Counted from the first letter of the stretch, positions 30,689 to 41,956 are shown. The stretch: DNA of 64,000 nt from Hortaea werneckii (GCA_037044905.1 JBAOKB010000144.1:1054001-1118000), one strand, 5' to 3'. Notes: generated from the sequence alone by a model not told the origin. Program-made: numbers and translations.

Positions 30689-32776
30689 ATGCCCGACGGC
30701 ACCAAATCCACCTCGTTATCTTACAGAGGGTGAGGGTGCTCCATTACTGAGATCCTGGGGCCAAGCTGATATTTCCAAGGTGTTGGACCTGTCGCAGCCG
30801 GCGTGTCAAATGCGATGAACATCTGCCGTCTTGTCAAGTTTGTCATAATGCCAGAATACCTTGTGACGGATATGGTGTGCGACTGGTCTGGAACGCTGAG
30901 AACGGTGCCGCAAAGGAGAGACCCCGAGGGCGTAGAAGACGTATTGAGCCTGGTAAGCAGCTCCGACGTGGCTTAGCTCATGAGTTCGTTGCTTAGGACG
31001 CACCTCACAGATCAAAACGCTTTGGATTTGATGACCGACATTGAGCTCACGCAGTCGCTGTCACATGTTGATGAAGCTGCTTTGAACGGTGTGGACACCT
31101 TAATAGGGCCCTTTTCAGTCTTTCAGACCGGCATAGGACCCGATGAGACCCTTCTCTGCGCACGAGATTCAAACCACTCTCCAGCTGGAGACTCAGTGGC
31201 CAGTCAACCCACCAGGTCTTCTAAGGAACATCATTTTTCGTTCTCAGGTCCTTCAGAGACTTCATCGCAACATTCTTCAGCTGGTGTGGAATCGAGCACA
31301 CCATCGAACATTGACACGAATCGCGAAGATGACGTCGAGGAGGTATTATCCAGCTTCGAATTCGCCGAAGAAGGTAAGATGCATCGGAGTCTAGTGGACA
31401 GGCGAAGTCGTCATCATTTCACATGCTAATGCTTCAGCTTAGGCTCATCTGTATCGAATGGGCCTGTCATATCAGATATGATATCGTGGGGACAGAGAAG
31501 AGATACTGGTGGCATTCATTCACAACCCTCCAGCTTGACGCTTTCGTTGTCTTGGGATGGCATGCTCTTGCAAAACTGCACATCTCGCATGCTGATTCAT
31601 CACTATGCTAATAACATGGTGCATCTGATGCAGCCTATCATCCATGGCTCCAGCCCCTTCAGTAAGATCTACCTTCCTTTGGCCATTGCGGGCTCTGCCC
31701 ACATCAGTGGACCCAGCCCTCTCGACCACGAAATGTCGCCGACAGCTGCAGTCTGTCACAGTCTTTTGTCTGCTGCGGCAAATAATATGCAGGGGCTTGG
31801 ATCAGAGCTGCCAGAATTGGGAGCACTTGCGTGTCAGCACAAGCAAAGTGCGCTGACGGCTTTGCGCAGCGCTCTTGGCGGTCGTAAACGTTCCTACAGA
31901 GAATTAATGGTCGCCATCCTGTCACTTGTATCAGTCGATCTGTTGAGCGGTGGAGTTGGCGATCACTGGATCCACTTAGAAGCAGCCAGGCAACTCCAAG
32001 CGTCGCGACATTTCGGAGGCATGATCAGTCATGAGACTCGGCAGCTTGACAGCATTTGCAAAATGCTACGCTTGTTTGCCTCGACTGCCCTCCACAACCC
32101 CGAGAAGGATGCTTGGCCGGGGAGCAGGCTTACGTTTCGGGATGCAGACGCCACCACCTTATCACCGAGCGTTGAATATCTTTATGGAGTTACACGAGAC
32201 ACAGCCAGCGCCATCATGAAGACTTACCGCCTGACGCAGATGCTCTGGTATTACACGGAAGCGTCCTTGGATCATCCGGAAGCTTTACTGCAAGCATGTG
32301 AGGATCTGAGTGATGAGTTGGCCTGCCCGTCGAATTCTTTCTCCACCATGGAGCCGGAGAACGAGCAGATGCTTCCCATTGCTCGCGCGCAGGAGGAAGC
32401 GTTTCATGCGGCAACGCGGATATACTACAGTCGTTCCATTCAGAGCTGTCCTCGTGAAGACCTAGACTCCGAACAGCGTATCGTCCTCAATGCCATGAAC
32501 AGGGCAGAGGATCTCAAAACGGAACTTTCTAACGCTGTTTCTCGGCCAGCTCCAATCACATGGCCGGCGTTTATCGCTTCATGCGAAGCGGTGGGCGAGT
32601 TACGACAGCTCTGGTCTACGTGGTGGGAGCGCGTGAGAGTCTATCATATGCTGAGCTATACCGAGCAATTCCAAGCTATCACCAGGGTCTGGTCTGCGGC
32701 AGACGAAGTCGGGGGCAACATCTTCGAATGGAGACGAGCTCTCAAAGCGTTGCATATTCGTATTCTGCCTGTCTGA
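30689..32776 (+). CDS. Zn2Cys6 transcription factor with fungal-specific C-terminal domain
   Basis: Four exons: 30689-30729, 30780-30952, 31011-31373 and 31443-32776, giving 636 aa; phases agree throughout. The binuclear zinc cluster has cysteines 15, 18, 25, 32, 35 and 42, with the basic loop RSRRVKC and a basic linker RPRGRRRRIEP. A Ser-rich acidic linker follows (DDVEEVLSSFEFAEEG). The C-terminal 430 residues are helical, with YANNMVHLMQPIIH, SPTAAVCHSLLSAAANNMQG and GDHWIHLEAARQL, as in the Fungal_trans_2 regulators of catabolic genes. Its place between the oxidase and the permease suggests it is the cluster-specific activator. Such factors usually bind CGG triplets. Confidence 0.88.
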
Positions 32777-33066
32777 GAAACTTCGCAGAGGATGTAGCCT
32801 AACCGTGCTGCAGACCAATAGGCTTGCCCGTCGCCCAGATGGTTTTTCTGGTGCGAGATGCTTTGACACACGAGACTCATCAACGAGGCGCCGCAAAATC
32901 ACAGGGGCGACACACTTTTGTCTGAAGTCGACAGGAGTGCACAACCGTGAAACCCTTCAAACGGCTTGGAGACTTCCTGCTCTACAGGGGAGAGCACCCC
33001 TCGTGCTTGACTCGGTTTTTCAGATGGTCTAAAGCTGAGAAAGTCGTAATCATGACACATCCCATC

Positions 33067-34876
33067 CTATTCAATTATCAGCCAGAGCTTTCCGAAGCCT
33101 TTCCTCGGCTGCGGCGGGAGCTCAGCATCTTCAACTTCCTTCAAGCCAGTATGCATATCGATATCCCAGGGATCTCTGACCCACTTATCCCTCCAAGCCC
33201 ACAATCGATGCCCGAAGTACATCGCAAAGAACACCGGAAGTCCAACATAAGCCGTCAAAAACTTTGAGGCTGACCAATTCTGTGGGAAGAACACAGTGAA
33301 GCCATTGATCAGACAGAGAATGGTAAACGCCACCATAGCAATCCAAGCGCCATACGGTTGGCAAAAGTTGCGCCAGGGTGATTGAACACCATGATACCGG
33401 CATGCCATCCGAAAGCGCAAGAAGATGATCATGCAGCAGACCCAGCTGACTAGGCCCCAGGTGTTGGTGAGGTTTACGAACCAATCGAAGACGACGCCGC
33501 CTTGGTTGCTCACGTTGAGATAAGATAGGGCGGCGAATAATGAGCTGACAGCAACGGCATAGATCGGTACGCCGGATTTTGTGCATTTCTTGAAGATGGC
33601 CGGTGCATTTCCTGCAATGGCAAGCGAGTATAGTGATCGAACACTCATGTAGAGGAACGAGTTGCCAGAAGACCACGCCGAGATGAGAATGACAGCATTC
33701 ACAATGCTGGGGAGGACTTCGATTCCGGCATTGGCGATGGCTACAACGAAGGGACTTGAGCCTGCGCCTGCTCCGCCGTCTGTCAGTCGAGGGTCGTTGC
33801 TAGGGCATGTCTGTTCGGCATTGGTCAGTAAAGTCGCAATCATGTCCAGATGAGCTGGAACTTACGACACCGATGGCAAGCACGCCAAGGACATAGAAGC
33901 CAATCAGGCGATAAAAGTATCGTTTCGCAGCTTTAGGCAGATTGCGTCGAGGCGATTGCATCTCGCCCGCCTGGACATGATCAGTTCAGATCACAGTCAC
34001 CAGATCCATCATATGTACTTACAGTGACAATGATGAGTTCGGGAGCGAAGACGAAAGGGAAGACGCAATTCACCAGCGTCGCCCAAAAGGAGATGAAAAG
34101 CCCAATATCCCCATCAAGCGTGACAGGCTTTGCAGCACCGGGCTCTTGCCAGTATCGAAAACCAAGTCGACTGTCTTGCGAGGGAACGCCTCCCCAGAAA
34201 AGGATGAAAGAGAGGATGAGAAGGCCGACCATCATGATGACCTTGGAACAAGCGAACCAGAATTCCGTCTCTCCGTAGAATGCGACAGGGAGGAAGTTGA
34301 GCCCGACGATAACGATTAGCATGACTGTCATCCATACACCGATGTTGACGGGATTCTCCCAGTAGTCGATGACCAGTCCTGCTGCCGTGATCTCGTACGG
34401 TACGAGGATCCCCAGAGCGTACCAATATAGCCAGCCAAGTGCAAACCCCATGGATCTTGATATGTAGCGATTGCCGTAATACGCCATCGATGCTCCGTGT
34501 ACTGGCAAGTATGTTGCGACTTCTGTGATAGCCGTGACGACAGCGAACAAAAGGAACGACATGATGATGAATCCGACCAAGGTGAAAGCTGGGCCACCGG
34601 TAGCGAGGGTACGTCCTGTTCCGACGAAGAGACTATCGCAATTAGTACGGGATGTTCGATGCATCGCCCTTTGCTGATAACTTACCCAGTCCCAATGGAG
34701 CCTCCCAAGGCAATCATCTGGGCATGTCTGCTCTTCAGACCGCGCTTAGTGGTACCAAATTTATCCTCGCTGGCTTCTGTAATCTCTACAGTCCCGCTCT
34801 GAGGGACGCCTTCGCTGCCGTTGGTGGTGGTTGCTCTCAGCTTTTCGGGATCGTCATCATCGTGAGGATGGCCCAT
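33067..34876 (-). CDS. amino-acid permease (yeast AAT/YAT family)
   Basis: Exons on the minus strand: 34876-34686, 34632-34023, 33970-33866 and 33810-33067, giving 549 aa. Splice phases match at all three junctions. A hydrophilic N-terminus (MGHPHDDDDPEKLRATTTNG) leads into RHAQMIALGGSIGTGLFVGTG, the YAT-family first membrane segment; later marks are VATYLPVHGASMAYYGNRY and VFAPELIIVT, and the tail contains WDIDMHTGLKEVED. About 12 membrane segments. It imports amino acids at the plasma membrane. It is divergent from the M24 gene, sharing a 676-bp promoter with four AGATAA sites, which suggests nitrogen-regulated co-expression. The substrate is not predictable from sequence. Confidence 0.93.
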
Positions 34877-35552
34877 CTTGTTCTCGTTCGAAGGAACTGA
34901 AAACAATGTTTTGCCAATTGTAAACCAGCGCTTGTTGAGGATTGAATGATGAGATAACTCAAGGAAGAGCACGATATGTCTTGGTCCTCGTTTGGTGACG
35001 ATCGAGAGATGATCGATATGAAGATAATCCCCTCACAGCACATTTATATATTGAGCTTCCCATGATTGAAGACCCTCTCAGGTGCAAGCCGCGGGCCTGC
35101 AAGGAAAGGCGAGAGATAAGAGGCTGGTCAAAAGCTTCTTGGGGAGCAAGATAAGGCACAGTCTCGCCAATCCATTCAGGCCGGTCATCGAAAATGGCAT
35201 GAAAGCTGCAGCGATCTCGCCTCCTTTGAGATTTCGCCCCACTCATAGTACTGCACAGACCAGGTTCGCTCGCTGGCTCCTGCCTTGCTTTCTTCGGCTG
35301 CGACCCCACTGTGATACATTCACTATCAAGCTTGCAGGCCTGGTACCTCGTGTTTTCGGGCAAGGTAATCGGGTAGATGGCTCGATTAAACACACTGACT
35401 GTAGGTCAGAGGTGATATAAAAGTACTAACCGGATACGTTGCTATCACGCAACTTGCTACTAATCTATCGATCAAGCAGCATTCAACAGTCATCGTCTCG
35501 TCAATTAACCACTGCTTTTCATTCTTCATCGCAGACACCACAGATCGTTGCA
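34877..35552. promoter_or_regulatory. divergent promoter with clustered GATA sites
   Basis: Between the permease and M24 starts. AGATAA occurs at 34952-34957, 35022-35027, 35114-35119 and 35149-35154, all on the plus strand; HGATAR is the site of AreA/NIT2 nitrogen regulators. Palindrome CCGCGG at 35089-35094. The M24 frame is open to 35439 but has no ATG before 35553. Confidence 0.5.
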
Positions 35553-36923
35553 ATGCCGTCACTGACACCTTTACAGCCTTTCAAGAAGGCTCTACACTTC
35601 CCCGAAGCTGAGTTCCAGCAACGACAGGATCGTGCTCTAGACCTGTTGAAACGCGAGAACCTCGATGGCTTCCTTATCACCAAACAGGAGACGATGTACT
35701 ACCTCACCGGCTACGACACCTTCGGCTACGTCTTCTTCCAGGCCATGTACCTTCACGCCGATGGCTCCAAGCGTCTAATCACACGCATGCCGGATCTCAG
35801 GCAGGCCCTTTACACGTCAACACTACGTCGAGACGATATCCTGATCAGGCCTGATGACGCTGGGAGTAACCCCGTGGCGCTGGTGGCCGACGTGTTCAAG
35901 GAATTTGGTGTCAATTCGTCAGAGAAGCGTATTGGATTCGAACCGGACTCCGCCACACTCAATCTCCGGATCGGAAAATTGCTTGAGGAGACGGTGTCGG
36001 GCCTTTGCACGTTGATTGACTACAGCTACTTGTTCGGACGCGAGCTGCGTATCGTCAAATCGGAGGCCGAGATGCGTAAAGTGCGCAAAGCTGCTTACCT
36101 GGCCGACTTTGCGATGGTGAGAACGCTGAAGCTAGCAAAGCAAGGCGCATATGAAGGCGACCTGTGGAGAGAGATCACCGGCACTGTCTATGAAGGCGGA
36201 GGAGACGACCCCGCTAACGAGAATATCCTCGTTTCTGGTAACAAAGCAGTGCTCACCAGATACTCATCGGGCAAGTCCAAAGTAGAGCGCCAGCTTACAT
36301 TGGAGCATGCGGGTGTCTACAAACATTACCACGCCTGCCTTATGCGTACCATCCACATCGGCGGGGTGACCTCACTAGCACGCAAGATGTTCCACGTCAA
36401 CGTTCTGCAGATGGAAGCCGCTATGGAAGCGCTGAAGCCCGGAAAGCCTATGGGAGATGTATTCGAAGCTTACGCAAGGGTCGGCGACGAGAACGGCTTC
36501 CAAGCCCAGCGATTCAACGCCTGCGGCTACAGCTTAGGCGCCACGTTTGCCCCGACGTGGATGGATTTCCCCATGTTCGTGCGCGGGCAGGACGTAATAG
36601 TGCGGCCGGGAATGGTCTTCTTCATTCATATTATCCTGATGGATCAGGCCACCGACACTGCAAGTTCAGTGGGTCAGACCGTCGAAGTGACACAGGATGG
36701 TTGTGTCAGCTTGTCGAAGCTCCCGTTCTTCCTCACTCGCAAACAGACGCTGGCTGCGTGGAAGAAGATTAGGAAGGAGGACTACGGATTCACCTCTGAA
36801 GAGGAGGACGAGGGTGAGAATCTTCAGGATGTGGAGTTGTCGGACGGTGAGGCTGATGCCGAGGATTACGATGTCGAGTACGATTTTGAGAACTATGTAC
36901 CATCGAGCGCGGTAGGTACCTAG
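35553..36923 (+). CDS. M24-family creatinase/ectoine-hydrolase-like protein
   Basis: Single exon. The first ATG is at 35553, giving 456 aa. Pita-bread-fold M24 protein: an N-terminal creatinase domain (DRALDLLKRENLDGFLITKQ, YYLTGYDTFGYV) and a C-terminal domain with LTLEHAGVYKHYHACLMRTI, CGYSLGATFAPTWMDFPM and VRPGMVFFIHIILMD. The five metal ligands of aminopeptidases (Asp, Asp, His, Glu, Glu) are not conserved, as in metal-independent creatinase and ectoine hydrolases, which open C-N bonds of guanidino or cyclic amidine compounds. The last 50 residues are very acidic. The neighbours (permease, M20 deacylase, oxidases) suggest hydrolysis of a small nitrogenous compound. Proline-dipeptidase activity is unlikely. 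Confidence 0.85.
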   Translation: MPSLTPLQPFKKALHFPEAEFQQRQDRALDLLKRENLDGFLITKQETMYYLTGYDTFGYVFFQAMYLHADGSKRLITRMPDLRQALYTSTLRRDDILIRPDDAGSNPVALVADVFKEFGVNSSEKRIGFEPDSATLNLRIGKLLEETVSGLCTLIDYSYLFGRELRIVKSEAEMRKVRKAAYLADFAMVRTLKLAKQGAYEGDLWREITGTVYEGGGDDPANENILVSGNKAVLTRYSSGKSKVERQLTLEHAGVYKHYHACLMRTIHIGGVTSLARKMFHVNVLQMEAAMEALKPGKPMGDVFEAYARVGDENGFQAQRFNACGYSLGATFAPTWMDFPMFVRGQDVIVRPGMVFFIHIILMDQATDTASSVGQTVEVTQDGCVSLSKLPFFLTRKQTLAAWKKIRKEDYGFTSEEEDEGENLQDVELSDGEADAEDYDVEYDFENYVPSSAVGT

Positions 36924-37371
36924 ATAGATCGACATATCTAATCTGTGAATTGTTCTTGCTCCGCCGTGCTCTGCAGATGATTTCTCTGTTTATTGCAGTG
37001 CCAGTTTATGTGAACTCTCGACATTTTGACCAGGACGACACACTGTTTTCTCTGAAAACGACCATGATGGCAACGGACTACAAATCTTTTTGCAGTAAAA
37101 GTAATTGGCCTGTTTTTTTGGATGTTGATTTTCATGCTTGGAATGTGTACTGTGTCGGTCTTAACAACTGGCATTGGCAGTGCACTTGAGCATTGTTGGG
37201 GACATGATACAAAAAAGACTCGCAAAAATAATGACCACATCGTGAGTTCAGTCCACAGGCTCCCGCGGAGAATCTAGGTTTGTGGAGCTTTCAGGACATC
37301 GGTCTGGTCGAATGAATTTTTACCAGATCGGAGCCTTTGCGTGCCTACATGAGTCTCGAAACCAGCCACAC
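36924..37371. other. intergenic, convergent 3' ends
   Basis: A 448-bp spacer between the M24 and M20 genes. Nothing recognisable. Confidence 0.45.
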
Positions 37372-38556
37372 TCATGCGCAAAAATCCATGACAATCTCTT
37401 TATATGCATCCGTAAGTTTCCGCAACGACTCGACCTCCACCCACTCAGTCTTTGCATGCAGCCCGTAGCCATTGGGGCCCCAAATGACCCCTGGAATACC
37501 AGCTTCAGCTAACAGGGCCATGTCCGTCCAGTAGGTCTCGCCGTGGATTTCAGGGCTTGAACCCATGCATTTCGTAGCATGTGTCGCCACTGTCTCCACG
37601 AAAGGATGGGAGGGAGAAATTCCGAAAGGCGCTCGGAAGAACGAGGTCCGGAGGTTGTACTTGAAGTCTGTCACCGAGCTAGACAGTCGGTCGAGGATTT
37701 GGCTTAGCTCGGCCTGAACGGACTCAAGAGTCTCACCAGCTACCGTGCGTCTTTCAATCGAGACGGTGCAGGAAGCGGGATACGACGAGACTTCAGCACC
37801 GCCTTTGATGATGCCAGCGTGGATGTTCGGGGCATGCAGCCGGTCCCTGGTCCCCTCCTGCGATTGCAGACGATTGCTCAGTCGATCTATCTCGACGAGG
37901 AAGTAGCCTGCTTTGCATATGGCATCGATGCCCATATCTGGTCTCGAACCATGTGCAGCTCTGCCCTCTATGTCAACGTAGAAGATTGCAAGGCCTTTAT
38001 GGGAGTTGATGATAGCCATCTCTGTAGGCTCTGCCACAATAGCCGCATCTGCGCGGAAGCCAGCCTGTAGAACCTGTTCGGTGCCAAAACTCTCCATTTC
38101 TTCGTCAGCTACGGCCGTGAGAATCACATCACCGCGCAAAGGGGTTTCCTTGGCCGCAGCTAGAGCCACCATGGCAGCTGCGAGGCCGCTCTTCATATCT
38201 GCAGCCCCTCGACCGCAAATATTCCCGTCTCGAAGGTCGCCAGATAAAGCATCGCCATCGTATGTGGTCAAAGTCACTGTATCCAGATGGCCGTTGAACA
38301 TGAGGCTCTTGCCGGAGCCATTGCCACGGACAATGGCAACCACGGAGGGCCGCCCAGGGACAGGCTCTATCCAGTGAGTTTCGATACCTTTTTGTTCGAA
38401 CCACTTTGAAATGAAGCGTGCAATGTTTGTCTCGCCAACGCCAGCCTCCATGCCCGGGTTAGAAGAGTCGATGTGGATCAGCGCCTGTGTTAGCGAGACT
38501 ACGTCTTCCGTCTTTGCTTCCCCATCATGAGAATCAGGAAATACAGCGTTCGGCAT
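37372..38556 (-). CDS. M20-family deacylase (ArgE/DapE/ACY1-like)
   Basis: Single exon, 394 aa from the ATG at 38556 (upstream TTG disregarded). The di-zinc site is complete: LMFNGHLDTV (His, Asp), GRGAADMKSG (bridging Asp), AVADEEMES (general base and ligand Glu), VAEPTEM, and the C-terminal GPNGYGLHAKTEWV (His). The lid/dimer domain has FYVDIEGRAAHGSRPDMGID. This family removes acyl groups from amino acids (acetylornithine, succinyl-diaminopimelate, N-acyl amino acids). No targeting signal. Next to an ectoine-hydrolase-like M24 gene it could deacylate the ring-opened product, although bacterial DoeB is from another family. It shares its promoter with the copper amine oxidase. Confidence 0.9.
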   Translation of the reverse strand: MPNAVFPDSHDGEAKTEDVVSLTQALIHIDSSNPGMEAGVGETNIARFISKWFEQKGIETHWIEPVPGRPSVVAIVRGNGSGKSLMFNGHLDTVTLTTYDGDALSGDLRDGNICGRGAADMKSGLAAAMVALAAAKETPLRGDVILTAVADEEMESFGTEQVLQAGFRADAAIVAEPTEMAIINSHKGLAIFYVDIEGRAAHGSRPDMGIDAICKAGYFLVEIDRLSNRLQSQEGTRDRLHAPNIHAGIIKGGAEVSSYPASCTVSIERRTVAGETLESVQAELSQILDRLSSSVTDFKYNLRTSFFRAPFGISPSHPFVETVATHATKCMGSSPEIHGETYWTDMALLAEAGIPGVIWGPNGYGLHAKTEWVEVESLRKLTDAYKEIVMDFCA

Positions 38557-39724
38557 TGTTTCGCCTGTGAGATAAATGATGTGCTGGACGGAGAACGGTG
38601 CAAGCAATATGCGAAATCAAGCTCGTGACGAAGCGTCACTGTTATAGGAGTCAGAGATGAGGAGCTGTACTTGCCTCCAGATGCCTAGCGATAAAGAAGC
38701 ATGTTCGGCCAGCTCAGGCCGAACAAGCCAGTCTGGAATGAGGTACGACACTAGACACATGATGGCCGTAGATGTGTCAAGTTTTCACATCGGACATTGG
38801 TGAGATACTGCTCCTGATCCATCAGTTCCATCCTCCACCATCTTATCGGGCTGAGCTGGCGAAAGAAGAAGTTACCAGCGACGGTTCGTCCCGCATCTCA
38901 GAGCTCCACCTTTTGCCCTGCGTCTTGACCCGGCCGCGGCTGTACGGTCTACACTTTTGCATGGAGTTTTGGAGAAATTTTGAACCTTCGATATATGTTT
39001 TCCCGATAAGAGCAGATATAAGATGGGGTAAGCTGAATTGAGGACCTGCACGGATCTTGGATAGCAGAAACAGATTGCTAGCCGAGCGCAAGTAATATCT
39101 AGGACGGTTGATCCATTCAAGGACTCGCATGGCGTCGTAAATGACGTCTGAGTTGCCCGTGCAGTGCTGGTAGATTGCCTACAATCAATCCAGTACGACG
39201 CTGCTAGCTTGACTTTGTGGCCATTGGCCTTGTCATTTATTTCGACAGACGTCCCCGAAGACGATGGACACGACACGAGGAGGCAGTAAGAAAGTCAGCC
39301 ACCAAAATTCGTGACCGACCTTGTTTCCTCCTCTTGTTGGGCCATTGGTGTATTTCGAGCATTGCGTGAATTTGAGCCTGAGGGGGAACAGTGCCAGGCC
39401 ACCAGAATACCATAGAGTCTCTTCTTTCTGGACACAATCATTAAAGATTACTATCGCCCGAGCCGTTAGTCCCCTAAAGGTATTCGTGAGCGAACACGCT
39501 AGTCACCAACTCGGCCCAGTGTGGGGATGCGCCGTCAACCGCATGACCTTGGACTTTCCTTTAGATCTCTAAAGGCAGTTCTTCACGTTGCGGTTCGGCA
39601 TCATTATTTCGGTGGCCGAAAGAGCCTTATAAACCGTGTCACCTGTAGAATCATCCGCCCGCTTTCACTTCCTTTCGCTGACATCGCTCCCAATCTTTCA
39701 TTTCACTATCCATCTCAGTCCACA
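38557..39724. promoter_or_regulatory. divergent promoter with GATA sites
   Basis: 1,168 bp between the M20 and amine oxidase starts. HGATAR sites: 38570-38575 (AGATAA, 14 bp from the M20 start), 38689-38694 (CGATAA), 38843-38848 (minus strand) and 39004-39009 (CGATAA). CCGCGG at 38934-38939, the same palindrome as in the other cluster promoter. Confidence 0.45.
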
Positions 39725-41956
39725 ATGCATCCACTCGATCCCCTCACACCGGACGAGATCTCCAGGGCAGCATCCATCGTCCGACCGAACTTCGGCCGTC
39801 AAGACAACCTCAACTTCCGCGTAATTACTCTCCAGGAGCCGCCAAAGGCCCTCTTGGCTCCGTTTCTTGATGATGAACGCTGCGGAAAGCCGAAAGGTCC
39901 GCCGCCCACACGTAGCGCACGCGTAGAGGTCGTGCTGTCGGATCACGACCACCACCATGCTCTCTTCGAACTATTGGTCGATCTTGACAAGGATCGTGTT
40001 GCGGCAAAGCAGCATGTCCCGGGCAAACATTCCTACATTGATTCTGGTTACATGAAGCAGGTTGAAGCAGCCTGCCTCGCAGACAATGAGGTACAAAGAC
40101 AAATCGCCACCCTAAATTTGCCGAAGGGCGCTACCGTCGTTGTAGAGCCATGGGCATACGCTACGGATGGGATGAATGACATGTCTCAACGGGTTTCAAT
40201 GGTTGGTAAAATCCACACTTGGGATTGGAGCAGCGACTGACACCCACTCATAGTGCTGGTTCTATCTGCGACTACTCGAAAATCCCAATGCGAATTACTA
40301 TGCCCACCCGCTTGACCTGTGCGCCGAAGTATCTGAGCAGCTCAAGGTCACCAAGGTGTATCGCCTCCCTACTACTGCTGAGGAGCGAATTCACAATGAA
40401 GAACGTCCATTCGACCGTCGCCGGGAACATCCTGCGGCTGCAAGCGAGTACCATCCTGATCTAAGACCGAACCCCAGATCGACTACCAAGCCTTACCATG
40501 TCCTTCAACCTGACGGCCCTTCATTCCACGTAAATGGCCAACAGATCGAATGGGAGAAATGGCAGCTCCGGGTTGGGTTCAATTACCGTGAAGGTCTCAC
40601 GCTTCACGACATCAGCTATGACGGTCGAAGCCTATTCTATAGGATCGCTTTATCGGAGATGTTCGTGCCGTATGGAGATCCTAGAGCTCCCTACCCGCGT
40701 AAAGCCGCGTTTGATCTTGGGAACGATGGAGCTGGTATCAACGCCAACAACTTGCAGTTAGGCTGTGATTGCTTGGGTACGTTCGAACGCGCTCAAAGAA
40801 TGAGCCGAAGACGACTAACATGGAGTTTACAGGCACAATCAAGTACTTTGATGCATGGCATAATGATGCTGCGGGCAATCCGGTCAAAATGCCGAATGTA
40901 GTATGCTGTCATGAGCAGGACGATGGCATTCTGTGGAAACATACCAACTTCCGAACGCAAGACGCCGTCGTTGCACGCTCCCGTATCCTCGTCCTCCAAA
41001 CGATCATCACAGTCAGCAATTACGAGTACATTTTCGCTTTCCACTTCGGACAGGATGCATCCATCCACTACGAAGTACGCGCGACAGGCATCTTATCCAC
41101 AGTACCAACCAGTCTAGACTCCGACCAAAAGCTCCCTTACGGCACCAACGTCGCCCCGGGAGTCCTAGCACCTTACCACCAACACCTCTTCAGCCTCCGC
41201 ATAGACCCAGCTCTAGACGGTCACAACAACACCCTCGCAATCGAAGAATCCCACCCCCTCCCCATCGACGACCCATCCATCCACAACCCCTTCGGCGTAG
41301 GCTACACCACAACCACGACCCCCGTCCTGCACGAAAGCGGACACGACTTAGACCACACGACGAACCGCACCTTCAAGATCCTCAACGAGTCCAGTATAAA
41401 CCCCACCACCAAAACCCCCGTCGGCTTCAAACTCCTCCCGTCTTACAGCCAGACCCTCCTCTCCCACCCGTCATCCTACCACGCCAAGCGCTCCGAGTTC
41501 GCGCAGCACGCCGTCTGGGTCACCAAGTACCAAGACGACGACCACTTCCCCGCGGGGAAATACACCATGCAGTCCCTGGGTGGGGAGGGGATCGCATCGG
41601 GGATCGCGAAGCGAGCCGCCGTCAATGCCGCTGCGGAGAAGAACGATTCATCTCTCCCGCCAGATCAGCAGCAGCAGCAAGGGTCGATCAGGGACGCGGA
41701 TATCGTGGTGTGGCATACCTTCGGATCGACGCATAACCCGCGGATCGAGGACTGGCCGGTGATGCCGTCGGAGAAGATGACGGTGGGGTTGAAGCCGGTG
41801 AATTTCTTTTCGGGCAATCCGGGGGTAGATGTGAGGGTTTCCGGAAAGGCGGAAGGGGATGAGCGGAGTGTGTTGTACACGGGTGAGGAGGATAGAGGGG
41901 GAGCAGGGGCGGATGGGGATGGGTGCTGTGGTGGTGGTGGTGGTACTAAGCTGTGA
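39725..41956 (+). CDS. copper amine oxidase (topaquinone type)
   Basis: Exons 39725-40201, 40254-40776 and 40833-41956 give 707 aa. Intron 1 has an unusual donor, GTTGGT, but it is the only choice giving SMCWFYLRLL in phase. The TPQ cofactor Tyr397 lies in TVSNYEYIF. Copper ligands are His449 and His451 (APYHQHLF) and a third His in TFGSTHNPRIEDWP near 620. The active-site Asp region is KAAFDLGNDGAGINANN. The enzyme deaminates primary amines to aldehydes with NH3 and H2O2. The C-terminus is Gly-rich and ends TKL, a weak PTS1-like tripeptide; yeast homologues are peroxisomal. It is the right end of the proposed cluster. Confidence 0.93.

Noticed and set aside
40933..41736. 267-codon ORF in another frame of the amine oxidase
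   Set aside because: Arg/Pro/His-rich shadow of the true frame.
28658..41956. Secondary-metabolite cluster
   Set aside because: No polyketide synthase, NRPS, terpene or DMAT synthase core gene; the content fits catabolism better.
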